Below the pieces are notes generated by a model. It saw only the letters and a list, made by a program, of their open reading frames with translations. It was not told where the DNA came from and ran no database searches. 64,000 nt of DNA from Alphaproteobacteria bacterium (GTDB taxonomy: Bacteria; Pseudomonadota; Alphaproteobacteria; RF32; CAG-239): assembly GCA_900769705.1 (NCBI GenBank), contig CAAGHP010000009.1:28934-92933 (forward strand), read 5' to 3'. The position numbers and the translations under genes are program-made. Shown one piece after another: positions 41,540 to 50,063 of the stretch; within the stretch, counting starts at the first letter, position 1; each line of letters begins with the position of its first letter.

Positions 41540-44146
41540 TTAAAGTTTGAAATCAATCACACCGTCATAAGCATAACGATACATCTGCTCAATTTCCTTA
41601 AACAGCGGATAACGCGGATTAGAAACCGTGCATTGGTCGTCAAATGCCAATTCCGGCAAGGTTTTCATTGCTTCTTCCCAATCTTCCTCTTTAATACCCC
41701 ATTCGCGGATAGAAGCCGGAATATTGAGTTTACGCTTCATTTCTTCCAAAGCTTTAATCAAATTGTCGACTGCCTCATCATCGGTTTTGCCTTTTAGGCC
41801 GATACCGCGGGCAAACGCCGCATACGCCGCTTTGGTGTTCGGGAAACGATATTGCGGGAATGTTGCCTGTTTGGTCGGACAATCATTTGAATTGAAACGA
41901 ATCACCTGACAAATCAGCAAAGCGTTGGCAAAACCATGCGGAATATGGAAAGCCGCACCCAGTTTATGCGCCATTGAGTGGCAAACACCCAAAAAGGCGT
42001 TGGCAAACGCCATACCGGCAATAGTTGCCGCGTGATGCACTTTTTCACGAGCTTCCGCATCGCCGGTTTCATAAGATTTAATCAAGTTTTCATAAATCAA
42101 ACGACCGGATTCGATTGACAAGCCGCGAGTATAATCTGTCGCCATGCTTGAAACATAGGATTCCAACGCGTGTGTCATAACGTCAATACCGGAAGCAGCA
42201 CACAAACCTTTAGGCATTGTCAGCACCAAATCAGTATCCACAATTGCCATGGTCGGTGTTAAAGCATAATCGGCAATCGCATATTTTACGCCGGTAGCGT
42301 CATCGGTAATAATAGAGAACGGCGTAACTTCCGAACCTGTACCCGAAGTTGTCGGTACAGCCACCATTTCGGCTTTTTGTCCCATTGGCGGAAATTCAAA
42401 AATACGTTTGCGGATATCCATAAAACGACGCGCCAAATCTTCAAATTTAAGTTCAGGATGCTCGTACATAATCCACAAAATCTTGGTCGCATCAATCGGA
42501 GAACCGCCGCCCAGCGCGATAAACACATCTGGTTCAAAGCTGTTGACCATATCACGAGCTTTGTTAATGGTAGACAAATCCGGATCCGGCTTAACATCGC
42601 TGAATATTTTATACTGAATGCCAAGCGGTTCCAGAATATCGGTCAATTTTTTGGTATATCCCAAATCAAACAAAGGCTTATCGGTCACGATAAAAGCTTT
42701 TTTGCGACCTTTTAATTCTTTCAGCGCAAAAGACAAGCATCCCGGTTTGAAATAAACTTTCGGAGGGACTCTGAACCACAGCATATTTTCTTCACGTTTA
42801 GCCACACTCTTAATATTCATCAAATGTTTTACTCCCACGTTTTCACTAACCGAATTGCCGCCCCAAGAGCCGCAGCCCAAAGTCAAAGACGGATCCAATC
42901 TAAAGTTATAAATATCACCGATAGCACCTTGCGCCGATGGACAGTTAATCATCACGCGGCCGGTTGGCATAACATCGCCGTATCGTTTAATTCTGTCGTC
43001 ATTGCGCACGTTTGTATACAAAACCGAAGTGTGACCGCAGCCGGCAAATTCCACCAATGTTTTGGCTTTTGCCATGGCGTCTTCAAAATCTTTGGCCTTA
43101 TACATAGCCAAAACCGGCGAAAGTTTTTCATAAGAAAATGGCTCTTCTGTACCTATTTTAGAAACTTCGCCGATAATAACCTTAGTGTTTTCCGGCACTT
43201 TCACACCGGCCATTGCAGCAATTTTTGCCGCCGGCTGACCAACGATGTCGGCATTGATTCTGCCGTCTTTTAAAATTGTGGCAGCCACTTTTTCACGCTC
43301 TTTAGCGCTCAAAATATAAGCGCCGCGTTTTACAAATTCTTCTTTTACTGCATCATAAACGGCCTCGCAAACCACAACAGATTGCTCAGAAGCGCAAATC
43401 ATACCATTATCAAAAGTTTTAGACATCAAAACCGAGCTAACTGCCATTTGAATATCGGCAGACTCGTCAATAACGGCCGGAGTATTTCCCGGTCCCACGC
43501 CCAAAGCAGGAGTACCGGAAGAATATGCGGATTTAACCATCCCCGGACCGCCGGTAGCCAAAATCAAATCTGCCTGCTGCATAAGATATTGAGTGCGCGG
43601 CAAGCTCGGTTCGTCAATCCACGCGATAATGTCTTTCGGCGCGCCGGCTTTTACCGCTTCTTCCAAAATCATTTTTGCGGTTTCAATCGTGCATTTTTTA
43701 GCGCGCGGGTGCGGTGAAAAGATAATACCGTTACGAGTTTTGAGGGCTATCAAGGATTTAAAAATCACTGTAGAAGTCGGGTTTGTGGTTGGAATAACGC
43801 CGGCAATCACCCCGATTGGTTCGGCAAATTTAATCAGACCGTTTTCTTTATCTTCTTCAATAATACCGCATGTTTTAGTGTCTTTATATTTGTTATAAAT
43901 ATATTCAGAAGCAAAGTGATTTTTAATAACTTTGTCTTCGGCCACACCCATACCTGTTTCTTCCACAGCCATTTTAGCAAGCGGAATACGCATTGAGCTG
44001 GCTTTTAATGCCACGCGGCGAAAAATTTCATCAACTTGTTCTTGTGTAAAAGTTGCAAATTTCTTTTGAGCGGCGCTGACTTTTTTAATCAAGCCGCCGA
44101 TGTATTCTTGTTCTTTTTGTTCATCAACATTCAAAATTTTATCCAT
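41540..44146 (-). CDS. adhE: Bifunctional aldehyde-alcohol dehydrogenase AdhE
   Basis: An 868-residue fusion. The N-terminal CoA-dependent aldehyde dehydrogenase (about 1-430) has the catalytic Cys in 'DNGMICASEQSVV'. The C-terminal iron-dependent alcohol dehydrogenase (about 455-868) has 'ALGGGSPIDATKILW' and metal-binding His in 'GVCHSMAHKLGAAFHIPHG'. Together they reduce acetyl-CoA to ethanol with two NADH, the main redox outlet of many fermenters. AGGAGG precedes the ATG. Being full length and apparently intact, it argues for anaerobic growth. Confidence 0.97.
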   Translation of the reverse strand: MDKILNVDEQKEQEYIGGLIKKVSAAQKKFATFTQEQVDEIFRRVALKASSMRIPLAKMAVEETGMGVAEDKVIKNHFASEYIYNKYKDTKTCGIIEEDKENGLIKFAEPIGVIAGVIPTTNPTSTVIFKSLIALKTRNGIIFSPHPRAKKCTIETAKMILEEAVKAGAPKDIIAWIDEPSLPRTQYLMQQADLILATGGPGMVKSAYSSGTPALGVGPGNTPAVIDESADIQMAVSSVLMSKTFDNGMICASEQSVVVCEAVYDAVKEEFVKRGAYILSAKEREKVAATILKDGRINADIVGQPAAKIAAMAGVKVPENTKVIIGEVSKIGTEEPFSYEKLSPVLAMYKAKDFEDAMAKAKTLVEFAGCGHTSVLYTNVRNDDRIKRYGDVMPTGRVMINCPSAQGAIGDIYNFRLDPSLTLGCGSWGGNSVSENVGVKHLMNIKSVAKREENMLWFRVPPKVYFKPGCLSFALKELKGRKKAFIVTDKPLFDLGYTKKLTDILEPLGIQYKIFSDVKPDPDLSTINKARDMVNSFEPDVFIALGGGSPIDATKILWIMYEHPELKFEDLARRFMDIRKRIFEFPPMGQKAEMVAVPTTSGTGSEVTPFSIITDDATGVKYAIADYALTPTMAIVDTDLVLTMPKGLCAASGIDVMTHALESYVSSMATDYTRGLSIESGRLIYENLIKSYETGDAEAREKVHHAATIAGMAFANAFLGVCHSMAHKLGAAFHIPHGFANALLICQVIRFNSNDCPTKQATFPQYRFPNTKAAYAAFARGIGLKGKTDDEAVDNLIKALEEMKRKLNIPASIREWGIKEEDWEEAMKTLPELAFDDQCTVSNPRYPLFKEIEQMYRYAYDGVIDFKL

Positions 44147-44316
44147 AATGTCCTCCTGTTAATTCGGATTTATTGTATTAGAAAAATCATAAAAAAGAAG
44201 TAAATTTTAACACTTCGGAATTCACTTTTTATTACCAAATATAACGGCCACCTTGAAAGCACGTTTTTTTGCCTATATATTAAAGCCGTAAAGTTTTATG
44301 AGAGGAGACAAATAAT

Positions 44317-44700
44317 ATGAAAAATACATTTTTAAGCATGCTGGCAATTTGCGGATTGGCTTTGCTGAGCAGCAATGCAATGGCGGCAAATACTGCAAAA
44401 ACCACAACCAAACCGGTCAGCAAAATTTCTGATGTCAAAGCTATGCCAGATGACACCGAAGTTGTGATTCAAGGCGTGATTGTACAAAGTTTGGGTGATG
44501 AGAATTATCTGGTCAAAGATGACAGCGGCACGGTAAATATTGAAATTGACGAAGATTTGGTGCAGGGCAACACCATCACTCCGGAAGCCGAAGTTTTGAT
44601 TACCGCCACCGTGGACCAAGATGACAATGTCACATCTTTAGAAGCTGAAGAAGTGCAATTTGTACCGACTGACACGGCATCAGGCGCGGCAAACAACTAA
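44317..44700 (+). CDS. Periplasmic OB-fold protein (YgiW/YdeI, BOF family)
   Basis: A 127-residue protein with a signal peptide ending near 'NAMA'. The BOF core is 'DTEVVIQGVIVQSLGDENYLVKD', 'SGTVNIEIDEDLVQG' and 'EVLITATVDQDDNVTSLEAEEV'. The family is linked to stress tolerance in the envelope; the ligand is not established. GAGGAGA precedes the ATG. Confidence 0.87.
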   Translation: MKNTFLSMLAICGLALLSSNAMAANTAKTTTKPVSKISDVKAMPDDTEVVIQGVIVQSLGDENYLVKDDSGTVNIEIDEDLVQGNTITPEAEVLITATVDQDDNVTSLEAEEVQFVPTDTASGAANN

Positions 44701-44729
44701 TTTTTATTACCAAATTCCTTCTACAATTA

Positions 44730-44760
44730 AAAAGCCGCTCGATTTCGGGCGGCTTTCGGC
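44730..44760. terminator. Shared terminator between convergent genes
   Basis: AAAGCCGC pairs with GCGGCTTT around a ten-base loop (about 44731-44756). T runs are better on the minus strand, where it follows the 773-residue gene. Confidence 0.65.
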
Positions 44761-44776
44761 TTTTAGGTTTTCAAAT

Positions 44777-47095
44777 TCAGTGAGTATTGCCTTTTTTAGC
44801 GGCATACGCATTGACAAACGCTTGGGCGGCCTGAGTATTCTGCGCAGTATTAGCAGGCTTCTGCTGATTATTCGACGTTTGCTGCGGCGCCTGTGTTTGC
44901 TGCTGATTTTTTCTCATAAGTTCAGGATGTTCTTTATAAAAGTTATCATAATGTAAACGTCCAAAAGATTTAGGAAAGCTGATTTCATCCACACCCAGCG
45001 GAGCAAGCATTTCATTAACCTTTTCAAAACGGTTGCGTGCACCGTCGAACACTTCTTTGATAATCACGTTATCGGCACGTTTTGCGCCCTTTGAACTCTG
45101 GTTATTGACATCACGGGCAGCCAGCAAAGCTTCATCAATTTCCTTTTTGGCATCGGCTTTACTTTTTACCAGCATAATATCATAAAGCTGTCCCATCTGC
45201 TCTACCGTAAAATCGCTGACAGGTCCGGTTAAACCGGCTTGTTTAATTGTTTGCTTTTCTTCAGAGCTGAGATTGCGGCTATGCAAAATATCTGCGTTAT
45301 CAACCGTTTCTTTATAAACATCAAACAAACGGCGCATTGCCATATAGGCTGCAGTCTTATCGATGGCGCCGTCATCATGATTTACATCGGCAGCGTCCAA
45401 CTTATCACGCAGCATTCCTTTAAGTTTTCCGTCATAACCATCTGTAAAAGCAAGATATTTTTGACTGTTTTTTATACCGTCAATATAATCTTGTTCAGAC
45501 GGAGAAACAATCTTGCCTTTTTTGATATTGTCTTTTTCCATCTGAACGGCAAGCTTATATCTGAATTTGCGATAAGCTTCAGCAGACAGTTTTTCTTTAG
45601 CGGCTTTCAGCATGCCTTCAGCCTTAGCTTTATCCAACCCCATACCAACCGGCACAATACCGTTTTCGGCCAAGGCAATACGCCAAAGTTTTTTCTCAGC
45701 ATCCTGCAAGCCATTCGGAAAACGAATATGTGTTATGCCTAAATCTTTAAACTGTCCGGCTATACCGTTGACAACTGAATCGTCGATCTTCTTGTTGCCC
45801 GGAGTGCGGTAGGCAAAACGTAACTTGCCTTTTTCCTCTTTTACAAAAAGCTTAAAGCTGTAAGTAAATTTCGCTTCGCCGTTTTTATCGATTTTACCGT
45901 CTTTTTTGCGGTTATCCGGATCTGATTTGTCATACACGATATACTCTGTCCAGCCGGTTCCCAGCCAACCGGTATGCTCCTTAAAATATGTAAATCCTTT
46001 CGATTTGCGCAAACCGCCTTCCAAAAATTTTTCAAAGCCGGCTTCAGCTTCTTTTATTCCTTTTGCAGGCTTAGCCTTAATTTTTGACTGAGGAGCAGCC
46101 TGCGGAGCCGGAACTTGAGCCTGTCTGTTTTGAGCTTGCTGCTGCAACTGATTTAGCACCGATTGTTGATGATTTTCTTCGGTCAAAGTGCTTTCTTCTT
46201 CAATAGTTTGATTTTCCGGCGGCAAATCGTATGAAACTGGAGCATTAGCATTTTCAACCGTATTAACAGGAGCCGTTTTTTGTAATTCTTGCCGCTGATT
46301 TTGCTGCTCATTTACTTCTTGCTGCACAACTGCATTTGCTGCACTGATTTTTTGCTGCTTTACCTGTTCCAGCAGGCTTTTCATTTTTTCGGCAGCATCA
46401 ATATTGCCATCATAGACATAAGGAATATCCATTTGGAAAGTAGACAAACCATGGTTTTCGCAAAATTCCATAATATGCGCCAATTTTTCGGCATTTAATT
46501 CCTGCAGCGCCTTGTCATCAAACGAAATTTGTGCCTTAACATCCTTAGAATCCGCCCCAGGTTTGTCATATGGAGGCATTGTTAAATCAAATTTTTCGCC
46601 ACTTGGCAAAGCAACTTCCAGAGCTAGTTGCTTGACCTCGCCATTTGGATTGGCGTTCATTTCATAATATTGTTCCTGAGTTATGATACCGGCCGGCTTG
46701 TTTTGTTCTATTTCCTTAAAGCTGCAGTTTGTGCCATCAGCCCAATATTCATTTTGCCGTTTAATTTGATACAAAGCAGCAAACGAGCCTTCATATTTAT
46801 CTAAAAGTTCAGTGTTGCGGCGGCTTTCGGCAGCATTGCCGATAATTTCATGCTGAGATTTATCTATATTATCTTTTTGCCGACGCAAATCTTCTTCGGT
46901 ATAATTAAAAAACTGCTCATTTTCAGCCGACAAATCAGCATACGCTGTTTGAAGATTATGTTTTTCCAAAACAACGTTATTATATTCGCTCTTGAATTCA
47001 GCTTGTTCCTGCTCAAATTTTTTACGCAGTTCCTCAACGCCAAACTCCTTTTTAGGCTCAAAAACGTTAGTATTTTCTAATAAAACATCTGCCAT
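44777..47095 (-). CDS. Large unknown protein with repeated 'GxxxIxFP' modules
   Basis: A 773-residue protein with no signal peptide, although AGAGG precedes the ATG at 47095. The N-terminus (about 10-110) is coiled coil. Two Gln/Pro/Ala-rich spacers (about 255-350 and the last 60 residues) separate folded parts. Three modules end alike: 'GLSTFQMDIP' (about residue 214), 'GITHIRFP' (about 451) and 'GVDEISFP' (about 700), suggesting one repeated alpha/beta unit. There is no enzyme motif I can name. It could be a cytosolic scaffold or a secreted effector. Confidence 0.6.
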   Translation of the reverse strand: MADVLLENTNVFEPKKEFGVEELRKKFEQEQAEFKSEYNNVVLEKHNLQTAYADLSAENEQFFNYTEEDLRRQKDNIDKSQHEIIGNAAESRRNTELLDKYEGSFAALYQIKRQNEYWADGTNCSFKEIEQNKPAGIITQEQYYEMNANPNGEVKQLALEVALPSGEKFDLTMPPYDKPGADSKDVKAQISFDDKALQELNAEKLAHIMEFCENHGLSTFQMDIPYVYDGNIDAAEKMKSLLEQVKQQKISAANAVVQQEVNEQQNQRQELQKTAPVNTVENANAPVSYDLPPENQTIEEESTLTEENHQQSVLNQLQQQAQNRQAQVPAPQAAPQSKIKAKPAKGIKEAEAGFEKFLEGGLRKSKGFTYFKEHTGWLGTGWTEYIVYDKSDPDNRKKDGKIDKNGEAKFTYSFKLFVKEEKGKLRFAYRTPGNKKIDDSVVNGIAGQFKDLGITHIRFPNGLQDAEKKLWRIALAENGIVPVGMGLDKAKAEGMLKAAKEKLSAEAYRKFRYKLAVQMEKDNIKKGKIVSPSEQDYIDGIKNSQKYLAFTDGYDGKLKGMLRDKLDAADVNHDDGAIDKTAAYMAMRRLFDVYKETVDNADILHSRNLSSEEKQTIKQAGLTGPVSDFTVEQMGQLYDIMLVKSKADAKKEIDEALLAARDVNNQSSKGAKRADNVIIKEVFDGARNRFEKVNEMLAPLGVDEISFPKSFGRLHYDNFYKEHPELMRKNQQQTQAPQQTSNNQQKPANTAQNTQAAQAFVNAYAAKKGNTH

Positions 47096-47180
47096 GGCGA
47101 CCTCTTTCACTCATTCAATCTGCTTATAATTTAACATATTTTTTTACGCTTATCAACCAATTTTTGACAAAAAATAACAA

Positions 47181-47732
47181 TTATTTTGCAATCTTCGGGT
47201 CTAAAAACAAGATTTTTGCCAAGCCATAGACACGTTCATCTAAAACTTCGTATTCTGACGGAATATCAATATGTTCATCTTTTCGGATTTCAACAATGCA
47301 AAGTGAATTTTCGGCCAGCCATTCTTTTTTTATCAGCTGTTTCAAAACTTCTTCTGTCAAACCTTTGGCATACGGCGCATCCATAAACACCATATTAAAT
47401 TTATGTCCAATCCGCGGCAGATTCAAGGCATCAGCTTTGATAATCCGGATTTTAGATTGTTCTTTGGCAAATATTTTAACATTTTTACTCAGCAGCCAAA
47501 TATCTTTATCCACCAATGTTACCGACGCAGCTCCGCGTGACAGAGCCTCTAGCCCGAATGCTCCGGTACCGGCAAAAATATCAGCCAAATGCACCGCACT
47601 GTAATCGCTGCCAAGATGCGAATTCAGAATATTAAACACAGCTTCGCGCGCCCGCTCCGAAGTAGGACGCACCTCTTTTCCTTCGGGAGTAAAAAGTTTT
47701 TTTCCCCGATATTGTCCGGCTACAATTCTCAT
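47181..47732 (-). CDS. rsmD: 16S rRNA (guanine966-N2)-methyltransferase RsmD
   Basis: A 183-residue enzyme with 'RIVAGQYRGKKLFTPEGKEV' (family start), 'RPTSERAREAVFNIL', SAM motif 'DIFAGTGAFGLEALSRGA' and catalytic 'MDAPYAKG'. The catalytic motif is normally (N/D)PPY; here it is DAPY, a conservative change that may be lineage-specific. It modifies G966 of 16S rRNA. It overlaps the pseudouridine synthase gene by four bases. Confidence 0.92.
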   Translation of the reverse strand: MRIVAGQYRGKKLFTPEGKEVRPTSERAREAVFNILNSHLGSDYSAVHLADIFAGTGAFGLEALSRGAASVTLVDKDIWLLSKNVKIFAKEQSKIRIIKADALNLPRIGHKFNMVFMDAPYAKGLTEEVLKQLIKKEWLAENSLCIVEIRKDEHIDIPSEYEVLDERVYGLAKILFLDPKIAK

Positions 47733-48451
47733 AGATTTATTTTACTCCCTAATTGTTCTTTCAGCACTTTCTGCGGAACTTCCCGCACTTCGCCTTTTTT
47801 CAGGCTACCCAGCTGAAACGGTCCGTACGACAGACGGATAAGACGCGCAACTTCAAGCCCTATAGACTTCATCAACTTGCGGATTTCACGATTTTTTCCC
47901 TCGCTCAAAGTCACAACCAGCCAGCTGTTGGTACCGTTTTGACTTTCAAGTTCGACTTTAACAGGCCCGTAATTTATACCATCAACCGTAGCGCCTTTAG
48001 CTAAATCTGCCAGTTTGTTTTTATTGACAAAACCATGCACACGCACTTTATAACGGCGGCTCCAGCCGTTTTCGGGCAATTCGAGTTTGCGCGAAAGCTC
48101 GCCGTTATTAGTTAAAAGCAGCAGCCCTTCAGAATTCAAATCCAGCCGTCCTACACTGATGACACGCGGCAAGCCTATCGGCAAATGTTCAAAAACCGTG
48201 GCGCGGGCTTCGGTATCTTTATGCGTAGTCAGCAAACCGGCCGGCTTATGATAAAGCCACAAGCGAGTTTGCTCTATTTCAGGCAGCTTTTCGCCGTCAA
48301 GCAAAATTTTTTCCGTTCCCTCCACATTATAAGCAGGAGTATCTATAATTTCTCCGTTTACCGTCACGCGTTTTTGCTTTATCAGCTCTTCGGCGTCGCG
48401 GCGAGAACAAACACCGCTGCGCGCCATAAATTTTGCCAATCTTTCTGCCAT
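47729..48451 (-). CDS. RsuA/RluB-family pseudouridine synthase
   Basis: A 240-residue protein. The N-terminal S4 RNA-binding domain (about 1-60) begins 'RLAKFMARSGVCSRRDAEEL'. The catalytic domain has 'KPAGLLTTHKDT' and the Asp in 'GRLDLNSEGLLLLTNNGEL', then 'EGKNREIRKLMKSIGLEV'. It isomerises uridines in rRNA (23S U2605 for RluB; the specificity here is inferred). Head of a two-gene rRNA-modification operon with rsmD. Confidence 0.92.
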   Translation of the reverse strand: MAERLAKFMARSGVCSRRDAEELIKQKRVTVNGEIIDTPAYNVEGTEKILLDGEKLPEIEQTRLWLYHKPAGLLTTHKDTEARATVFEHLPIGLPRVISVGRLDLNSEGLLLLTNNGELSRKLELPENGWSRRYKVRVHGFVNKNKLADLAKGATVDGINYGPVKVELESQNGTNSWLVVTLSEGKNREIRKLMKSIGLEVARLIRLSYGPFQLGSLKKGEVREVPQKVLKEQLGSKINL

Positions 48452-48517
48452 TTTTTTACTTCCTTTTCAGATATTTCAAGTTATAATAACCAAAATTTAT
48501 GAAAAAAGAGTGAACCT

Positions 48518-48976
48518 ATGAAAAAAGAAGATTATATGCGCAGAGCCTTGGAATTGGCAAAACAAGCCGCCGAAAACGATGAGGTACCGATTGGCGCCAT
48601 AGTTGTTGATTCACTAACCGGAAAAATTATAGCCGAAGCCGGCAATCAAAGCGCTCACAACGGTGACGCCACAGCTCATGCCGAGATTTTAGCCATTCAG
48701 CAAGCCTGCAAAGAACTCAACCAACCTCGTCTTTGGGATATGGATATGTATGTGACGCTGGAGCCATGTACCATGTGCGCGGCAGCCATTTCTTTTGTCC
48801 GTATCAAACATCTTTATTTTGGCGCAACTGATAAAAAAGGCGGAGCAGTTGTAAGCGGCGTAAAGTTTTTTGAAGCGCCAACCTGTCATCACCGTCCTAC
48901 AGTTGAATACGGAATACTGGCAGAAGAAAGCACTAAGCTGCTGCAGGATTTTTTTCAGAAAAAACGAAAAAAATAA
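48518..48976 (+). CDS. tadA: tRNA-specific adenosine deaminase TadA
   Basis: A 152-residue deaminase with the zinc/catalytic pair 'HAEILAI' and 'EPCTMCAAA', and the TadA-type 'PIGAIVVD' start. It converts A34 of tRNA-Arg(ACG) to inosine. GAGTGAAC lies before the ATG. It is divergent from the pseudouridine synthase gene. Confidence 0.95.
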   Translation: MKKEDYMRRALELAKQAAENDEVPIGAIVVDSLTGKIIAEAGNQSAHNGDATAHAEILAIQQACKELNQPRLWDMDMYVTLEPCTMCAAAISFVRIKHLYFGATDKKGGAVVSGVKFFEAPTCHHRPTVEYGILAEESTKLLQDFFQKKRKK

Positions 48977-49029
48977 ACAGTTTTGATATTTATTTTATTT
49001 TTCATTTGAGTTTTTATAAACTTTATTTG

Positions 49030-49075
49030 AGAGTGCAATAGTACTTTCATTGCATCGAAAACCCTTTTACAAGAT
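49030..49075 (+). other. Degraded copy of the prepilin leader start
   Basis: 'TGCAATAG' and, about 20 bases later, 'AACCCTTTTA' then 'TTAGTC' match the first part of the leader RNA at 24352-24394 ('TGCAATAG', 'CAACCCTTTTA', 'ATCAGTC'). The rest of that leader is absent. The matched segments are short, so chance is not excluded. Confidence 0.4.
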
Positions 49076-49100
49076 TAGTCACTTTTATATAACAATTTAA

Positions 49101-49199
49101 GGATATCTAAACAAAATCACATTAAGCGACATAATTGAAACCTGCAGCTTCTGCGACGGCAAACGGCAATATCCTGCAACTCTGGAATTTCAGCCGTAA
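49101..49199 (+). pseudogene. C-terminal remnant of a prepilin-like protein (second remnant)
   Basis: An open frame without a start encodes 'KITLSDIIETCSFCDGKR' ending 'TLEFQP' then stop, aligning with 'DMTLNDVHDTCNYCTGEDSC...TLFF' of the intact gene at 24568. The signal and body are missing. With the leader fragment just upstream, it looks like a gene copy that lost its middle. Confidence 0.6.
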
Positions 49200-49227
49200 A
49201 AGGGAGCTGTTAAACTCCCTTTTTAAC
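49198..49227. terminator. Terminator between the remnant and the GNAT gene
   Basis: AAAAGGGAG pairs with CTCCCTTTTT around an eight-base loop. It is bidirectional, serving the convergent GNAT gene as well. Confidence 0.8.
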
Positions 49228-49239
49228 TTTAGAATCCGC

Positions 49240-49764
49240 CTACTCGGCTGCGGCATACTGACGTTCGGTCATACCGAACTCATCTGCTTTCATATTCAAG
49301 CAATAGATGCAGCAATCATCGCCGGTATCATAATATTCCGGCAAAACAGCACCAAGCTTAAATCCGCATTTTTCATAAAAACGGCGGGTCGGTTCATATT
49401 GCGCAGTGCTATCCGTTTTTACATACAGACGCTCGGCACCCAAACTTTTCAGATGATCAATCAAATAGTCAACCAACTGACGCCCTATTCCTAATCCGCG
49501 ATATTCGTTTAAGGTAGAAAGCCAATAAAGTTCATAAGTTCCGGCCTTAGCATCAGGCAGCTCTTCAAAGCAGGCATAGGCCACTGTTTTACCGTTATAT
49601 TCAGCAAACAAAAAGCGGTGCTCGCAATCTTTATTGCGTAGCAGATGGCGGGCAATATCAGCATTCAGCTTAATATCCTTATCATCAAAAAAGCCTGTAG
49701 AAGAAGCAATTTGAGCAATAACCTCGGGGTCATTTTCTCGTAAAGTATTTCTGAAACTGAGCAT
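49240..49764 (-). CDS. GNAT-family N-acetyltransferase
   Basis: A 174-residue protein with the acetyl-CoA motif A 'YRGLGIGRQLVDYLIDH' and 'RRFYEKCGFKLGAVLPEYY', typical of GNAT enzymes. The acceptor is unknown. Its ribosome site (AAGGAG) lies inside the 42-codon leader ORF that ends two bases before the ATG, so its translation is probably coupled to that of the leader. Confidence 0.85.
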   Translation of the reverse strand: MLSFRNTLRENDPEVIAQIASSTGFFDDKDIKLNADIARHLLRNKDCEHRFLFAEYNGKTVAYACFEELPDAKAGTYELYWLSTLNEYRGLGIGRQLVDYLIDHLKSLGAERLYVKTDSTAQYEPTRRFYEKCGFKLGAVLPEYYDTGDDCCIYCLNMKADEFGMTERQYAAAE

Positions 49765-49766
49765 AG

Positions 49767-49895
49767 TTACACTCCTTTCAGAACGGCATTTCCCTCGGTA
49801 TAAGATAAGAAAGTTGTTTCAAATAATAAGACGTACCTGTGATGGTCTCCGTCATTAGAACCGCATAAGGCAGCGGCCGACGCACAATTTAACAT
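49767..49895 (-). CDS. 42-codon leader ORF upstream of the GNAT gene
   Basis: A short ORF with a GGAG ribosome site five bases before its ATG (49893-49895). It encodes a peptide that begins 'MLNCASAALCGSNDGDHHRY', and its stop (TAA) lies two bases before the GNAT start. The GNAT ribosome site is inside it. RNA segments CGTC, GACG and CGTC in the same region can form mutually exclusive stems. A near-perfect promoter lies 57 bases upstream of its ATG. It could be a regulatory uORF or a genuine small protein. Confidence 0.6.
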   Translation of the reverse strand: MLNCASAAALCGSNDGDHHRYVLLFETTFLSYTEGNAVLKGV

Positions 49896-49958
49896 AAAAA
49901 CTCCATCGTTGTTAATCCAATGCAACAAAGCTTATAAAAAAGCCTTATTACATTTAAG

Positions 49959-49987
49959 ATTATACACATTTTGATTTAGCTTTTCAA
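49959..49987 (-). promoter_or_regulatory. Promoter of the leader ORF-GNAT unit
   Basis: On the minus strand TTGAAA (49982-49987) and TATAAT (49959-49964) are exactly 17 bases apart, one mismatch from the full sigma-70 consensus. Transcription would start near 49952. Confidence 0.8.
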
Positions 49988-50014
49988 GTAAAAAGATAAA
50001 AATCCCCTGTCCGA

Positions 50015-50060
50015 CAAAAAAACGGAAGAAATATCATCTAAGATATTTCCCCCGTCAAAA
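50015..50060 (-). terminator. Terminator after the 218-residue gene
   Basis: On the minus strand ACGG-GAAATATC pairs with GATATTTC-CCGT (with small internal mismatches) around TTAGAT, followed by seven T, directly after the stop at 50064. Confidence 0.75.
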
Positions 50061-50063
50061 AAA

